DNA of 21,283 nucleotides from CAZWUL01 sp964636625 (GTDB lineage Bacteria; Atribacterota; Phoenicimicrobiia; Phoenicimicrobiales; Stramentimicrobiaceae): positions 1 to 21,283 of the forward strand of contig CAZWUL010000019.1 in NCBI GenBank assembly GCA_964636625.1. The letters are read 5' to 3'. Each line of letters starts with the position of its first letter. Within the stretch, counting starts at the first letter, position 1. This document shows positions 8,085 through 15,773 of this stretch, piece by piece. The position numbers and the translations under genes are program-made. The notes under the pieces were generated by a model. It was not told where the DNA came from. It saw nothing but the letters and a program-made list of their open reading frames with translations, and ran no database searches.

Positions 8085-8288
8085 TTACTTATAAACCTCG
8101 ATAGCTACATCCGGGCAGGTCATAGCACAGAAAGCACACCCGGTACATTTCTCTGGATTTATCTGTTCGGCCGGATGATAACTTTTCTTATTGAAAGACT
8201 TGGACATGACTAAAATTTTCTGGGGACATACCAGTGTACACAATTCACAACCTTTACATTTTTCTCGGTCAATCACAACTCTCGCCAT
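8085..8288 (-). CDS. Two-cluster 4Fe-4S ferredoxin subunit of the oxidoreductase
   Basis: This 67-aa protein has two canonical 4Fe-4S motifs, CxxCxxCxxxC at C11-C14-C17-C21 and again at C48-C51-C54-C58, joined by a basic linker. It is the electron-transfer (delta) subunit of the oxidoreductase, encoded directly before alpha. It should pass electrons from the TPP site to a soluble ferredoxin. A ribosome site (AAGGAGG) precedes the ATG. Confidence 0.94.
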   Translation of the reverse strand: MARVVIDREKCKGCELCTLVCPQKILVMSKSFNKKSYHPAEQINPEKCTGCAFCAMTCPDVAIEVYK

Positions 8289-8318
8289 AAAAACCTCCTT
8301 TTTATTTTATTACTACTT

Positions 8319-9026
8319 CTAAATAAAGTTCTGATCAGTTGCTTTGTCCCAGGGTAATTCCATAAACCTTTTTATAAGAAAGATATTGTTCGATATTTTA
8401 TCTTTAATCACCTGAGAATCTTTTATTTTTTGAAATATTGTTTTTTCTATGACTAAAAACCTTATTGGCAATCTTAATTTTGCTGAAGTTTCTCTTACTA
8501 TTTCGTGACCTTTGATAAGCAAATCCAAATCGGTTTTTAAGCCAAGGTTAGGATTACTTATCAGGCCATTCACCTTTAAACGCGAGGAAAGCTCAATTTC
8601 TTTTAACATTGTTTTTATTTCTTCATATGTTCTGGTAAACGGTCGATATGGATTAATGACTAAGTTCATCTGATAGTTTAGATCCTTTAAAACTGGGTTA
8701 AAGCTTGCCAGAGATCTGGCTCCAACATCATCTCCACCAACATCCAGTATTAACATTTTGTTTGAGTTTTGCATTACTCCTTTTATTTCCGGAGATATTA
8801 AGGGTATATCAGCCATAGACAATTTTCCCGGTGGAGCAATTACTTTGATACCCTGTTTCTTTAATTCTTCTCTCTTTTCTCTGGAACGGAAATAAGGATT
8901 TACGATATCCAAATCTACAATTACAGCTTGATTGTTTTTCTCTGCTATTTTCAAAGAGTGATTAATTGCTATTTCAGTCTTTCCACTACCAAAGCTTCCG
9001 GTATAAATAATAATCTCATCATTCAA
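8319..9026 (-). CDS. P-loop NTPase of the MinD/ParA-like (SIMIBI) type, function unknown
   Basis: I do not recognise a characterised function. The 235-aa protein has a Walker A at 10-17 (GSFGSGKT), a DLDIVNPYFRSRE segment (38-50) that resembles the acidic switch of MinD/CobQ/ParA-like ATPases, and a Walker B-like LILDVGGDD (92-100). No membrane segment or cysteine cluster is seen. It starts with TTG, overlapping the butyrate kinase 1 stop by 4 bp (TTGA), and is followed by the ferredoxin gene. It is therefore inside the operon between the kinases and the oxidoreductase. A role in assembling or regulating the oxidoreductase, for instance cluster or cofactor insertion, is only a guess from position. 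Confidence 0.75.
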   Translation of the reverse strand: MNDEIIIYTGSFGSGKTEIAINHSLKIAEKNNQAVIVDLDIVNPYFRSREKREELKKQGIKVIAPPGKLSMADIPLISPEIKGVMQNSNKMLILDVGGDDVGARSLASFNPVLKDLNYQMNLVINPYRPFTRTYEEIKTMLKEIELSSRLKVNGLISNPNLGLKTDLDLLIKGHEIVRETSAKLRLPIRFLVIEKTIFQKIKDSQVIKDKISNNIFLIKRFMELPWDKATDQNFI

Positions 9027-10096
9027 TAGACTTTTTCATCCTCCTCTCCTGAGAGAACCCGAAGGGCTCCCTTACATAATGAAAACATTTCTTCCTCTCC
9101 AGGATAAACCATGACTAAAGAAATAAAACTAACCCTGTCTTTTATCATTTCCACAAATTTAGTAGAATGGGAAATACCGCCAGTTAATACAATTGCGTCC
9201 ACATTTCCTTTAAGAACAGTTGCTCCCTGCCCGATTTCTTTAGCAATCTGATAAGCCATCGCTTCTAATAATAGTTTTGATTTACTATCATTACTTTCAG
9301 CTTTTTTCAATACCTTTTGAACATTATTAGTTTTTAGATAGGCTACCAATCCGCCTTTTCCCTTAATCATGGTCATTATTTGATTTTTAGTATATTTTCC
9401 TGAAAAACATAATTTTACCAGATCGCCTACTGGAATCGTGCCACTTCTTTCAGGTGAAAATGGGCCTTCTCCGTTTAAGGCATTATTAACATCAATTACT
9501 CTTCCTTTAGAGTGGACCCCAACAGATATTCCACCTCCCATGTGTACAATTATCAGATTGGATTCCTGATAAGGCTTCCCCAAATCCTGGGCTGCCTTTC
9601 GGGCAACAGCTTTTTGATTTAAAGCATGAAAAATACTTTTTCTCGGTAATTCCGGAATACCTGATATGCGGGCAACATCTTCCATCTCATCCACTACTAC
9701 CGGATCAACTATATAGGCAGGAATGGATGTTTTTTTAGCAATTTTACAGGCCAAAACAGCTCCTAAATTGGAGGCATGCTCACCGTATTTTCCCTTTTTT
9801 AAATGGTTCAGCATTTTCTCATTGACGAGATATGCTCCACTCTCTAATGGCCTTAACAAACCTCCTCTACCTACAACAGCATCAATGCTTTTTAACTCAA
9901 TTTTTTGTTTTTTTAAAAATTCCAATATAATATTTAATCTAAACTCATACTGGTCAATTATGTGTTTAAAAGAAGAAAGCATTTTACTGGAATGGTAGAT
10001 TGTTTCCTGAAATAATGTTTCTTCGTTTTTAAACAGAGATATTTTTGTAGATGTTGAACCCGGGTTAATAACCAGGATATGAAAAACATTATTCAA
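9023..10096 (-). CDS. buk: Butyrate kinase (paralogue 1)
   Basis: The enzyme transfers phosphate from butyryl- or branched acyl-phosphate to ADP, making ATP and the free acid. The 357-aa protein is an acetate/butyrate kinase of the ASKHA fold. Visible motifs are the N-terminal VINPGSTSTK phosphate loop (9-18), VVGRGG, the HMGGGISVGVH segment, and a C-terminal VLTGGISHS. The start is TTG, supported by a GGGAGG ribosome site eight bases upstream, and no in-frame ATG is nearby. It lies 30 bp after ptb and overlaps the P-loop gene. It is clearly homologous to the kinase at 11090-12190 but well diverged, so the two probably differ in substrate or regulation. Confidence 0.95.
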   Translation of the reverse strand: MNNVFHILVINPGSTSTKISLFKNEETLFQETIYHSSKMLSSFKHIIDQYEFRLNIILEFLKKQKIELKSIDAVVGRGGLLRPLESGAYLVNEKMLNHLKKGKYGEHASNLGAVLACKIAKKTSIPAYIVDPVVVDEMEDVARISGIPELPRKSIFHALNQKAVARKAAQDLGKPYQESNLIIVHMGGGISVGVHSKGRVIDVNNALNGEGPFSPERSGTIPVGDLVKLCFSGKYTKNQIMTMIKGKGGLVAYLKTNNVQKVLKKAESNDSKSKLLLEAMAYQIAKEIGQGATVLKGNVDAIVLTGGISHSTKFVEMIKDRVSFISLVMVYPGEEEMFSLCKGALRVLSGEEDEKVY

Positions 10097-10126
10097 AGAT
10101 ATCTCCTCCCAACATTTTTTATATTT

Positions 10127-11038
10127 TTAGCTATTCTGTCTCACGCTCATTAATATACCCAGGGCAATTGATCTCACCTTGGATATTGCCGTGTCAGAAC
10201 GAGAAACCAGAACCACCGGTGAGGTTGTTCCAAGTAATACGCCAGCTGGTTCGGCTTCAGCCAGATAGACCAGGCTTTTTGCAAAGATATTACCTGATTC
10301 TATTTCCGGAACCAAAACAGCATCTACCTCCCCGCTTACCTCCGAAGATATTCCCTTGTGCAGTGCTGCCTTTTTAGATATGGCATTATCAAATGCTAAT
10401 GGCCCATCTACTACCCCATCAGTAATCTGTCCTCTCTGTGCCATCTTTGATAAACAGGCAGCATCAATAGTAGCCTGCATATTAGGATTGACCAGTTCTA
10501 CAGCCGCTAAAGCTGCTATTTTGGGTTCATTAATTTCTAGTGAGTGACAAAAATCAATTACATTTTGTACAATTTGTACTTTTTGTTCTAAAGTTGGGGC
10601 AATATTCATAGCACCATCGGTCATAGTAATGAGCTTGCCATAATTTTTTAATTTTAATACATAAGCATGACTCAATAAGCGCTGTGTTCTAAGACCAATA
10701 TCTTTATCTAAAACAGCCTTCAATATTCGTGCGGTTCCTAACATTCCCTTCATTAATAAATCTGCTTTTTTCTCCCTGACAAGTTTAACTGCTGTTCTGG
10801 CAGCTTCAGTTTTATCTTTTTTGTCGATAAATTCGTATTTTTCGAGGTTAATATTTAACTTTTTACATACTGCTATTGTCTCACCTTTATCGCCAACTAG
10901 AATGCCATCAACTAAACCCTTTTGCCTGGCTTGTTCTACTGCATCCATAACATCTTCAGCCTGTGATACTGCAACAGAGAGTTTTTTTGGTCCATATTGG
11001 CAGGCTCTTTCTATAACTTCATCAAATGTTTTCAGCAT
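10127..11038 (-). CDS. ptb: Phosphate butyryltransferase (phosphotransbutyrylase)
   Basis: Ptb converts butyryl-CoA or branched-chain acyl-CoA and phosphate to acyl-phosphate and CoA, feeding butyrate kinase. The 303-aa protein is the usual Ptb length. It shows the phosphotransacetylase-family pattern: an MKGMLGTARILKAVLD segment (about 97-112), HAYVLKL, ITMTDGAMNIAPTLEQK (about 138-154), and a C-terminal GVLLGTTSPVVLVSRSD (about 269-285). The ATG follows an AGGTGAGGTGA ribosome site. It sits between two butyrate kinase genes, so either kinase could take its product. Nothing is truncated. Confidence 0.95.
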   Translation of the reverse strand: MLKTFDEVIERACQYGPKKLSVAVSQAEDVMDAVEQARQKGLVDGILVGDKGETIAVCKKLNINLEKYEFIDKKDKTEAARTAVKLVREKKADLLMKGMLGTARILKAVLDKDIGLRTQRLLSHAYVLKLKNYGKLITMTDGAMNIAPTLEQKVQIVQNVIDFCHSLEINEPKIAALAAVELVNPNMQATIDAACLSKMAQRGQITDGVVDGPLAFDNAISKKAALHKGISSEVSGEVDAVLVPEIESGNIFAKSLVYLAEAEPAGVLLGTTSPVVLVSRSDTAISKVRSIALGILMSVRQNS

Positions 11039-11089
11039 TTTCAGTCACCTCACCTGATTATTAAAAAAGTTATTTTATTTATCTAAGAA

Positions 11090-12190
11090 TTAAACTCGAT
11101 ATTCTCTTGCTTTTTCTTGTCCGTTTAGAACCCGGATAGCACCCTGAGCAAGTGCCTTCATTTCTTCACTGCCTGGATAGGTAATTATCGGAGCAATAAA
11201 TTCAACTCTATCTTTTATCCAATTTACAAAAGTTTTCCCTAAGGCACCTTTATCTCCTGCGCCATTTCCGGTGATTACAATATAGTCCACTTCGCCCTTA
11301 AGAACTGTTGCCATTTCTCCTATGCATTTGGCAATTTGATAGGCCATTGCCTGATAAATCAATTCAGCCTTCTTGTCACCTTCAGAAATAGCTTTCTCTA
11401 CTTCCAAGGTGTTGTTGGTTCCAAGATAAGCTACTATCCCTCCACCTCCTATTATTTTTTTATACATTTCTTTTAAGGTATATTTACCTGAATAACAAAT
11501 ATCAATAAGTGCTTTTGCAGGCAGGGTACCAGTACGCTCGGGAGAAAATGGTCCTTCACTGCTTGCATTATTTACATCTATCATTTTTCCTTTTCTATGG
11601 GCACTTACAGTGATTCCACCCCCCAGGTGGATTACTATGAGATTCAGGTGTTCATAAGGTTTTTCAACCTCTTTAGCCAGTCTTTTAGCTGCAGCCTTAA
11701 CGCTAAGGGCATGGGACAAGCTTTCCCTTTCAATTTCAGGCATTCCAGAAATTCTGGCAAGGGGATCCAGTTCATCAACAGCTACTGGATCAACAATAAA
11801 TGATGGAACATTAATTTTCTGTGCTAAATCATTGGCTATTTTTGCACCTAAATTGGAAGCATGCTCTATTCGTGGTCTTTCTCTCAATTCCTCCAGCATT
11901 AATTCATTTATTCTATAAGTCCCGCTCTGCAGGGGGCTTAATACTCCTCCTCGACCAACAATAGCATCAAAGTTTTTAATATCTAAACCTTCTTCTTTTA
12001 AAATTTGGAGGATAACATTTTCCCTAAACTGATTCTGTTCAATTAGTTGTTTAAATTTTTTTAAGTCGTCTGTACTATGACGCACTGTTTTTGAAAATTT
12101 TTCTATTTCATTTTCATAAACTGCTATGGCTGTAGATGTCGAACCAGGATTAATAACCAGTATTTTATATTGTCTTTTTTCCTTGCTCAT
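11090..12190 (-). CDS. buk: Butyrate kinase (paralogue 2), first gene of the sigma-54 operon
   Basis: This second acyl-phosphate kinase makes ATP from butyryl- or branched acyl-phosphate. The 366-aa protein shows VINPGSTSTA (12-21), VGRGGVL, HLGGGITVSAH and ITGNGAGDKG, all typical of butyrate kinases. It is the first gene after the sigma-54 promoter (12236-12251), giving a leader of about 35 nt, and it has a strong AGGAGG ribosome site six bases before the ATG. A kinase-Ptb-kinase arrangement is unusual, since most ptb-buk operons have one kinase. The two copies differ throughout, so this is not a recent duplication. Confidence 0.95.
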   Translation of the reverse strand: MSKEKRQYKILVINPGSTSTAIAVYENEIEKFSKTVRHSTDDLKKFKQLIEQNQFRENVILQILKEEGLDIKNFDAIVGRGGVLSPLQSGTYRINELMLEELRERPRIEHASNLGAKIANDLAQKINVPSFIVDPVAVDELDPLARISGMPEIERESLSHALSVKAAAKRLAKEVEKPYEHLNLIVIHLGGGITVSAHRKGKMIDVNNASSEGPFSPERTGTLPAKALIDICYSGKYTLKEMYKKIIGGGGIVAYLGTNNTLEVEKAISEGDKKAELIYQAMAYQIAKCIGEMATVLKGEVDYIVITGNGAGDKGALGKTFVNWIKDRVEFIAPIITYPGSEEMKALAQGAIRVLNGQEKAREYRV

Positions 12191-12235
12191 AGTCTCCTCC
12201 TGATATTTTATCTATTTCTTCTACTTAAAATATTA

Positions 12236-12251
12236 AGCAATTTTTATGCCA
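12236..12251 (-). promoter_or_regulatory. Sigma-54 (RpoN) -24/-12 promoter of the buk-ptb-vor operon
   Basis: Read on the minus strand the site is TGGCATAAAAATTGCT. The invariant GG (12250-12249) and GC (12238-12237) are separated by exactly 10 bp, and the surrounding TGGCA and TTGCT match the RpoN consensus. Transcription would start near 12225, about 35 nt before the butyrate kinase ATG. The adjacent upstream gene is a sigma-54 activator, which supports the call. Confidence 0.9.
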
Positions 12252-12280
12252 TAATATTAAAAATATATTTTACTAAAAAA

Positions 12281-12311
12281 TAAAAAAGACCTCTCTTTGG
12301 GAAAGGCCTTT
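12281..12311 (-). terminator. Rho-independent terminator of the recN/sigma-54-regulator operon
   Basis: On the minus strand an 11-bp stem (AAAGGCCTTTC paired with GAGAGGTCTTT, two G-U pairs) with a loop of about five bases is followed by a run of Ts interrupted by one A. It lies about 220 bp after the regulator stop and just upstream of the sigma-54 promoter, so it separates the two transcription units. Confidence 0.85.
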
Positions 12312-12413
12312 CAATAATAAGCATTTTCTTGTATTCCATTATTATTTGATGGTTGGATTTTTAAAATTCTTTTTTCGAATAAAGAAAGATTATTTTATAA
12401 ATAGTTATTTATT

Positions 12414-12439
12414 TTGCAAGCAATTGCAATAATTTGCAA
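12414..12439. promoter_or_regulatory. Three TTGCAA palindromes at 10-bp spacing (probable enhancer sites)
   Basis: TTGCAA occurs at 12414-12419, 12424-12429 and 12434-12439, with centres exactly one helical turn apart. The third is extended to TTTGCAAA, and the first two also form TTGC-AA-GCAA and GCAATTGC dyads. They lie about 165-190 bp upstream of the -24 element, the usual distance for binding sites of NtrC-type activators. I infer that the adjacent Fis-type regulator binds here. Confidence 0.65.
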
Positions 12440-12456
12440 ATATATTCATAAGAAGC

Positions 12457-12488
12457 AATAGTCATTAACTATTTAATGTTTTGCGCAA
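12457..12488. promoter_or_regulatory. Further dyads upstream of the TTGCAA array
   Basis: Two overlapping inverted repeats (AATAGT-5-ACTATT at 12457-12473 and CATTAA-4-TTAATG at 12463-12478) and a perfect TTGCGCAA palindrome (12481-12488) lie between the TTGCAA array and the regulator stop codon. TTGCGCAA shares the TTGC/GCAA half-sites of the array, so it may be an extra site for the same regulator. Confidence 0.4.
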
Positions 12489-12530
12489 CAGAGAAAAAAG
12501 CAGATTTTTTGTATTTAAAATCCAATATTT

Positions 12531-14000
12531 TTAATCGGATTGAAATTCATAATGTTTTTTAATTTCATATTTACGCATTTTATAATATAATGTCCTGCTA
12601 CTTATGCCTAAATATTCAGCACTTTTTTGGCAGTCTCCATTAAAATCTTTTAATACCTTTATAATTGCATCTTTTTCCGCTTCTTTTTTTAGACTTTGTA
12701 AACTTTTTCTTTTTTGCTTAGTAGTATAGGCATTGCCCTCAACCCGTATATTGGTTTCTTCTGCTGGTATTTTCTGTTTTGTCAGGCTAATAAATTCGGG
12801 AATATGATTTGGATTCAAAATATCTTCAGTTAATTTCATATTAATAACTGCTCTTTCAATAACATTTTCCAGTTCCCTAATATTGCCTGGCCATGAGTAA
12901 TTTAACAATATTTTTATAACCTCTGGCGAAACTCCTTTAATATTTCGCCCGAATTCCTGATTACATTTTCTAATAATATTTTTGGCCAAAAGGCTTAAAT
13001 CTTCTTTTCTATTTCTTAATGGTGGTATAAATATCGGGATAACATACAGTCTATAGTATAAATCTTCACGAAACTCTCCGTTTTTAACGGCATCCTCCAG
13101 ATTAATATTGGTAGCAGAAATAATGCGTACATCTATATCAATAGGCTCATTCCCACCAACCCTGACAATTTCTTTTTCCTGTAATACTCTCAATAATTTT
13201 GCCTGTAAGTTCATACTCATCATTCCAATTTCATCCAAAAATATAGTTCCCCGGTCAGCTTCTTCAAAAAGGCCTTTTCTTCCTTTTTTGCTGGCACCTG
13301 TAAAAGCACCGCCTTCATAACCAAAAAGCTCGCTCTCCAGGAGTGTTTCAGTCAAAGCAGAACAATTAACGCGAATAAACTGCCTGTTCCTTCTATCGCT
13401 TTTATTATGTATTGCATGGGCAAATAATTCTTTTCCTGTTCCGCTTTCACCATGGAGCAAAACAGTTGCTGGAGTAGAAGCGGCTTTAATTGCCTGCTCT
13501 TTAGCTATAATCATTGCTCTGCTCTTGCCAACTATATCATCAAAAGTATATTTTGCTTCGAGATGACGAACTCTTTTTTTAACGCGGTTTAATTCGTCTG
13601 TAAGGTTCCTTATTTCTGATAAATCATGAATAACAGCAACACTGCCCCTTAATTCACCATCTACAATAACAGGTGCAACATTTACCAGAACATCTCTTTT
13701 TTTAGGACCAACTTTCATCCTGACACCGTGGACTGGTTTTTTGGTTTTCAATACCTTCATATGCATACTCTCTCCCTCAGCTATATCTATACTGGAGGAT
13801 TTTCCAAGCACATCTTGTTCTGTTAATCCAATTAGCCTGGTATAGGCATCATTAACCAAGGTGTGGACTCCTTTTTCGTTAACAACAGAAATAGCGTCAT
13901 CAGTAGAATTAATGATTGCCTTAAGAGTACTAAGTATCTCTTTTTGCTTTTTTATTACAGCAAGAAGCTCCCTATTGATTTTTTCACTCTTGTTTCTCAT
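12531..14000 (-). CDS. Sigma-54-dependent PAS/AAA+/Fis transcriptional activator (BkdR-like)
   Basis: This is an enhancer-binding protein that hydrolyses ATP to open sigma-54 promoters. The 489-aa chain has a short N-terminal helix, a PAS sensor domain (about 24-128), a coiled linker, an AAA+ domain (about 155-390) and a C-terminal Fis-type helix-turn-helix (about 445-480). In the AAA+ domain I see Walker A GESGTGKE (184-191), the sigma-54-contacting GAFTGA loop (231-236), Walker B GTIFLDE (251-257) and REDLYYRL (311-318). There is no receiver domain, so it should respond to a ligand or partner through PAS rather than to phosphorylation. It overlaps recN by 17 bp. The sigma-54 promoter downstream and the resemblance of this layout to Bacillus bkdR suggest that it controls the buk-ptb-vor operon. 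Confidence 0.93.
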   Translation of the reverse strand: MRNKSEKINRELLAVIKKQKEILSTLKAIINSTDDAISVVNEKGVHTLVNDAYTRLIGLTEQDVLGKSSSIDIAEGESMHMKVLKTKKPVHGVRMKVGPKKRDVLVNVAPVIVDGELRGSVAVIHDLSEIRNLTDELNRVKKRVRHLEAKYTFDDIVGKSRAMIIAKEQAIKAASTPATVLLHGESGTGKELFAHAIHNKSDRRNRQFIRVNCSALTETLLESELFGYEGGAFTGASKKGRKGLFEEADRGTIFLDEIGMMSMNLQAKLLRVLQEKEIVRVGGNEPIDIDVRIISATNINLEDAVKNGEFREDLYYRLYVIPIFIPPLRNRKEDLSLLAKNIIRKCNQEFGRNIKGVSPEVIKILLNYSWPGNIRELENVIERAVINMKLTEDILNPNHIPEFISLTKQKIPAEETNIRVEGNAYTTKQKRKSLQSLKKEAEKDAIIKVLKDFNGDCQKSAEYLGISSRTLYYKMRKYEIKKHYEFQSD

Positions 14001-15729
14001 TTTTTAAAGTTTCCTTCCCGTAAAGCATCTCTCGGGCATGTTCAAGACTTATCGAACCATACTGCTCACCATCTATCATCCTTGCTATTTCATCAAGCTG
14101 CTCATTTCCACGTAAAGATTTTAACTGTACAGTTGTCTTGTTATTCTCCACATGTTTGTTTATATAAAGATGCCTATGTGCCCTACAGGCAATTTGGGGT
14201 AAATGCGTAACTGCAATAACCTGATGATTGTGGGATATTTTTGCTAGTTTTGCTGCGATTACTTCCCCTAATCGAGCCCCAACTCCGCTATCAATTTCGT
14301 CAAAAATCATTGTTGGGATTTCATCGGCTTTACTTAAAATTGATTTTAACCCAAGCATTATTCTGGAAACCTCTCCACCTGAAATAATGTCAGCAAGGGG
14401 TTTTTCTTTTTCACCGGCATTAGAGGCGATAAAGAATTCTACCTTATCAATTCCTCGGGAGGTAATTCTATAGAATTTATCCTTAATTTTAACTCCACTT
14501 TTATCTTCTTTTTGAGTAATTTGAATGATAAATTTGCAATTTTTCATACTTAATTCATTTAATTCCTCTACTATCTCTTTTTCCAATCTCTCAGCAATAA
14601 GCAGTCTTTGGCTGTTCAACTCTTGAGATAGTTCAGCTAATTTTTCTTCATTTTCTTCTATTTCAGTCGTTAATATTTTAATTTTTTCCTGAACATCTTC
14701 AATGCTGCCTAATTGTTTTTGCAGTGTGTCTCTATAAATTAATATATCATTTAAATCTGAACCATATTTCTTTTTAAGGTGATTGATTAAATCCAAACGG
14801 CTTTCGAATTCCTGTAATTGCTGAGAATCAAAATCGATTCTGTCTTTATATTCAATGATTCGATCTGCCACATCTTCAACTTTGAATTGCATATCCAGCA
14901 GTTCATCTTTGATATGTTCTATCTCTTTGTCCAATTTTGCAATGTTATTAAAATAGCTAATCAGGCGAACAAAAGTATCTCTGATAGAAGGCTCTCCTTC
15001 TTCTCCTCCTTCATATAAAGCAAGGGAGGCCATTTCCATAATATCTTTTATTTTAACAGTATTCCGGATAATATTGATTTTATTTTCTAAATCTTCATCC
15101 TCTTTGTCCTTTAATCTGGCGTTATCAATCTCGCGTAGCTGAAATAACAAATAATCTCTTTTTGATAAATTTTCAGCCCTGCTTTTTAAGAGGTTATGTA
15201 ATAGACTGGTTTTTGACTGCCATTGTAAATAATATTTAGATAATTCAGCTCGTTTTTGCAAAAAAGATGCTCCTCCCAGGTTATCGATAAAATCAATATG
15301 GCTACCTGGGTCTAACAAAGATTGATGGCTGTGCTGGCCATGTAAATCAATTAAATAATTCCCAATTTCCTGTAGAATTGATAAGGACACCAGGTGATTA
15401 TTGACCCAGCATTTATTTTTTTTCCTACTATGTAACTGCCTCCTGATTATTAGCTGATTATCAGAAGTAATATCTTCGTATTTCTTTAATTCATTTAATT
15501 GTCTTTTAGATATTTGCTCCAGGTTAAAAAGGGCTTCTACTTCTAAAAAATCTGCACTACTTTTTATCAAGTTGTTATTGGCTGTACTTCCCAAAATTAC
15601 ACTTATTGCTTCAATGATAATTGACTTACCGGCTCCTGTCTCACCGGTAATCACATTCAGCCCGTTTTCGAATTCAATATTCAATTCATCAATAAGGGCA
15701 AAATTCTTCACCCTTAGATAAGAAATCAT
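13984..15729 (-). CDS. recN: DNA repair protein RecN
   Basis: RecN is an SMC-like ATPase that acts early at DNA double-strand breaks. The 581-aa protein has an N-terminal Walker A GETGAGKS (29-36), two long coiled-coil stretches around a central hinge (about 150-380), an ABC signature ISGGEVSR (from about 449), Walker B TMIFDE (473-478) and D-loop DSGVGAR. Its length is slightly above the typical 550-570. It lies between nadK (44 bp upstream) and the sigma-54 regulator (17-bp overlap). Firmicutes commonly have argR between nadK and recN; it is missing here. Confidence 0.97.
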   Translation of the reverse strand: MISYLRVKNFALIDELNIEFENGLNVITGETGAGKSIIIEAISVILGSTANNNLIKSSADFLEVEALFNLEQISKRQLNELKKYEDITSDNQLIIRRQLHSRKKNKCWVNNHLVSLSILQEIGNYLIDLHGQHSHQSLLDPGSHIDFIDNLGGASFLQKRAELSKYYLQWQSKTSLLHNLLKSRAENLSKRDYLLFQLREIDNARLKDKEDEDLENKINIIRNTVKIKDIMEMASLALYEGGEEGEPSIRDTFVRLISYFNNIAKLDKEIEHIKDELLDMQFKVEDVADRIIEYKDRIDFDSQQLQEFESRLDLINHLKKKYGSDLNDILIYRDTLQKQLGSIEDVQEKIKILTTEIEENEEKLAELSQELNSQRLLIAERLEKEIVEELNELSMKNCKFIIQITQKEDKSGVKIKDKFYRITSRGIDKVEFFIASNAGEKEKPLADIISGGEVSRIMLGLKSILSKADEIPTMIFDEIDSGVGARLGEVIAAKLAKISHNHQVIAVTHLPQIACRAHRHLYINKHVENNKTTVQLKSLRGNEQLDEIARMIDGEQYGSISLEHAREMLYGKETLKNEKQE

Positions 15730-15773
15730 TTTTTAGATCCACCACTAGTTTTCATAAATTTCTTCCTATTTTT

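Noticed and set aside
12414..12439. TTGCAA copies as additional sigma-54 -12 elements
   Set aside because: None has a GG at the required 10-bp distance on the minus strand, so they cannot be RpoN promoters. Activator-binding sites are a better explanation.
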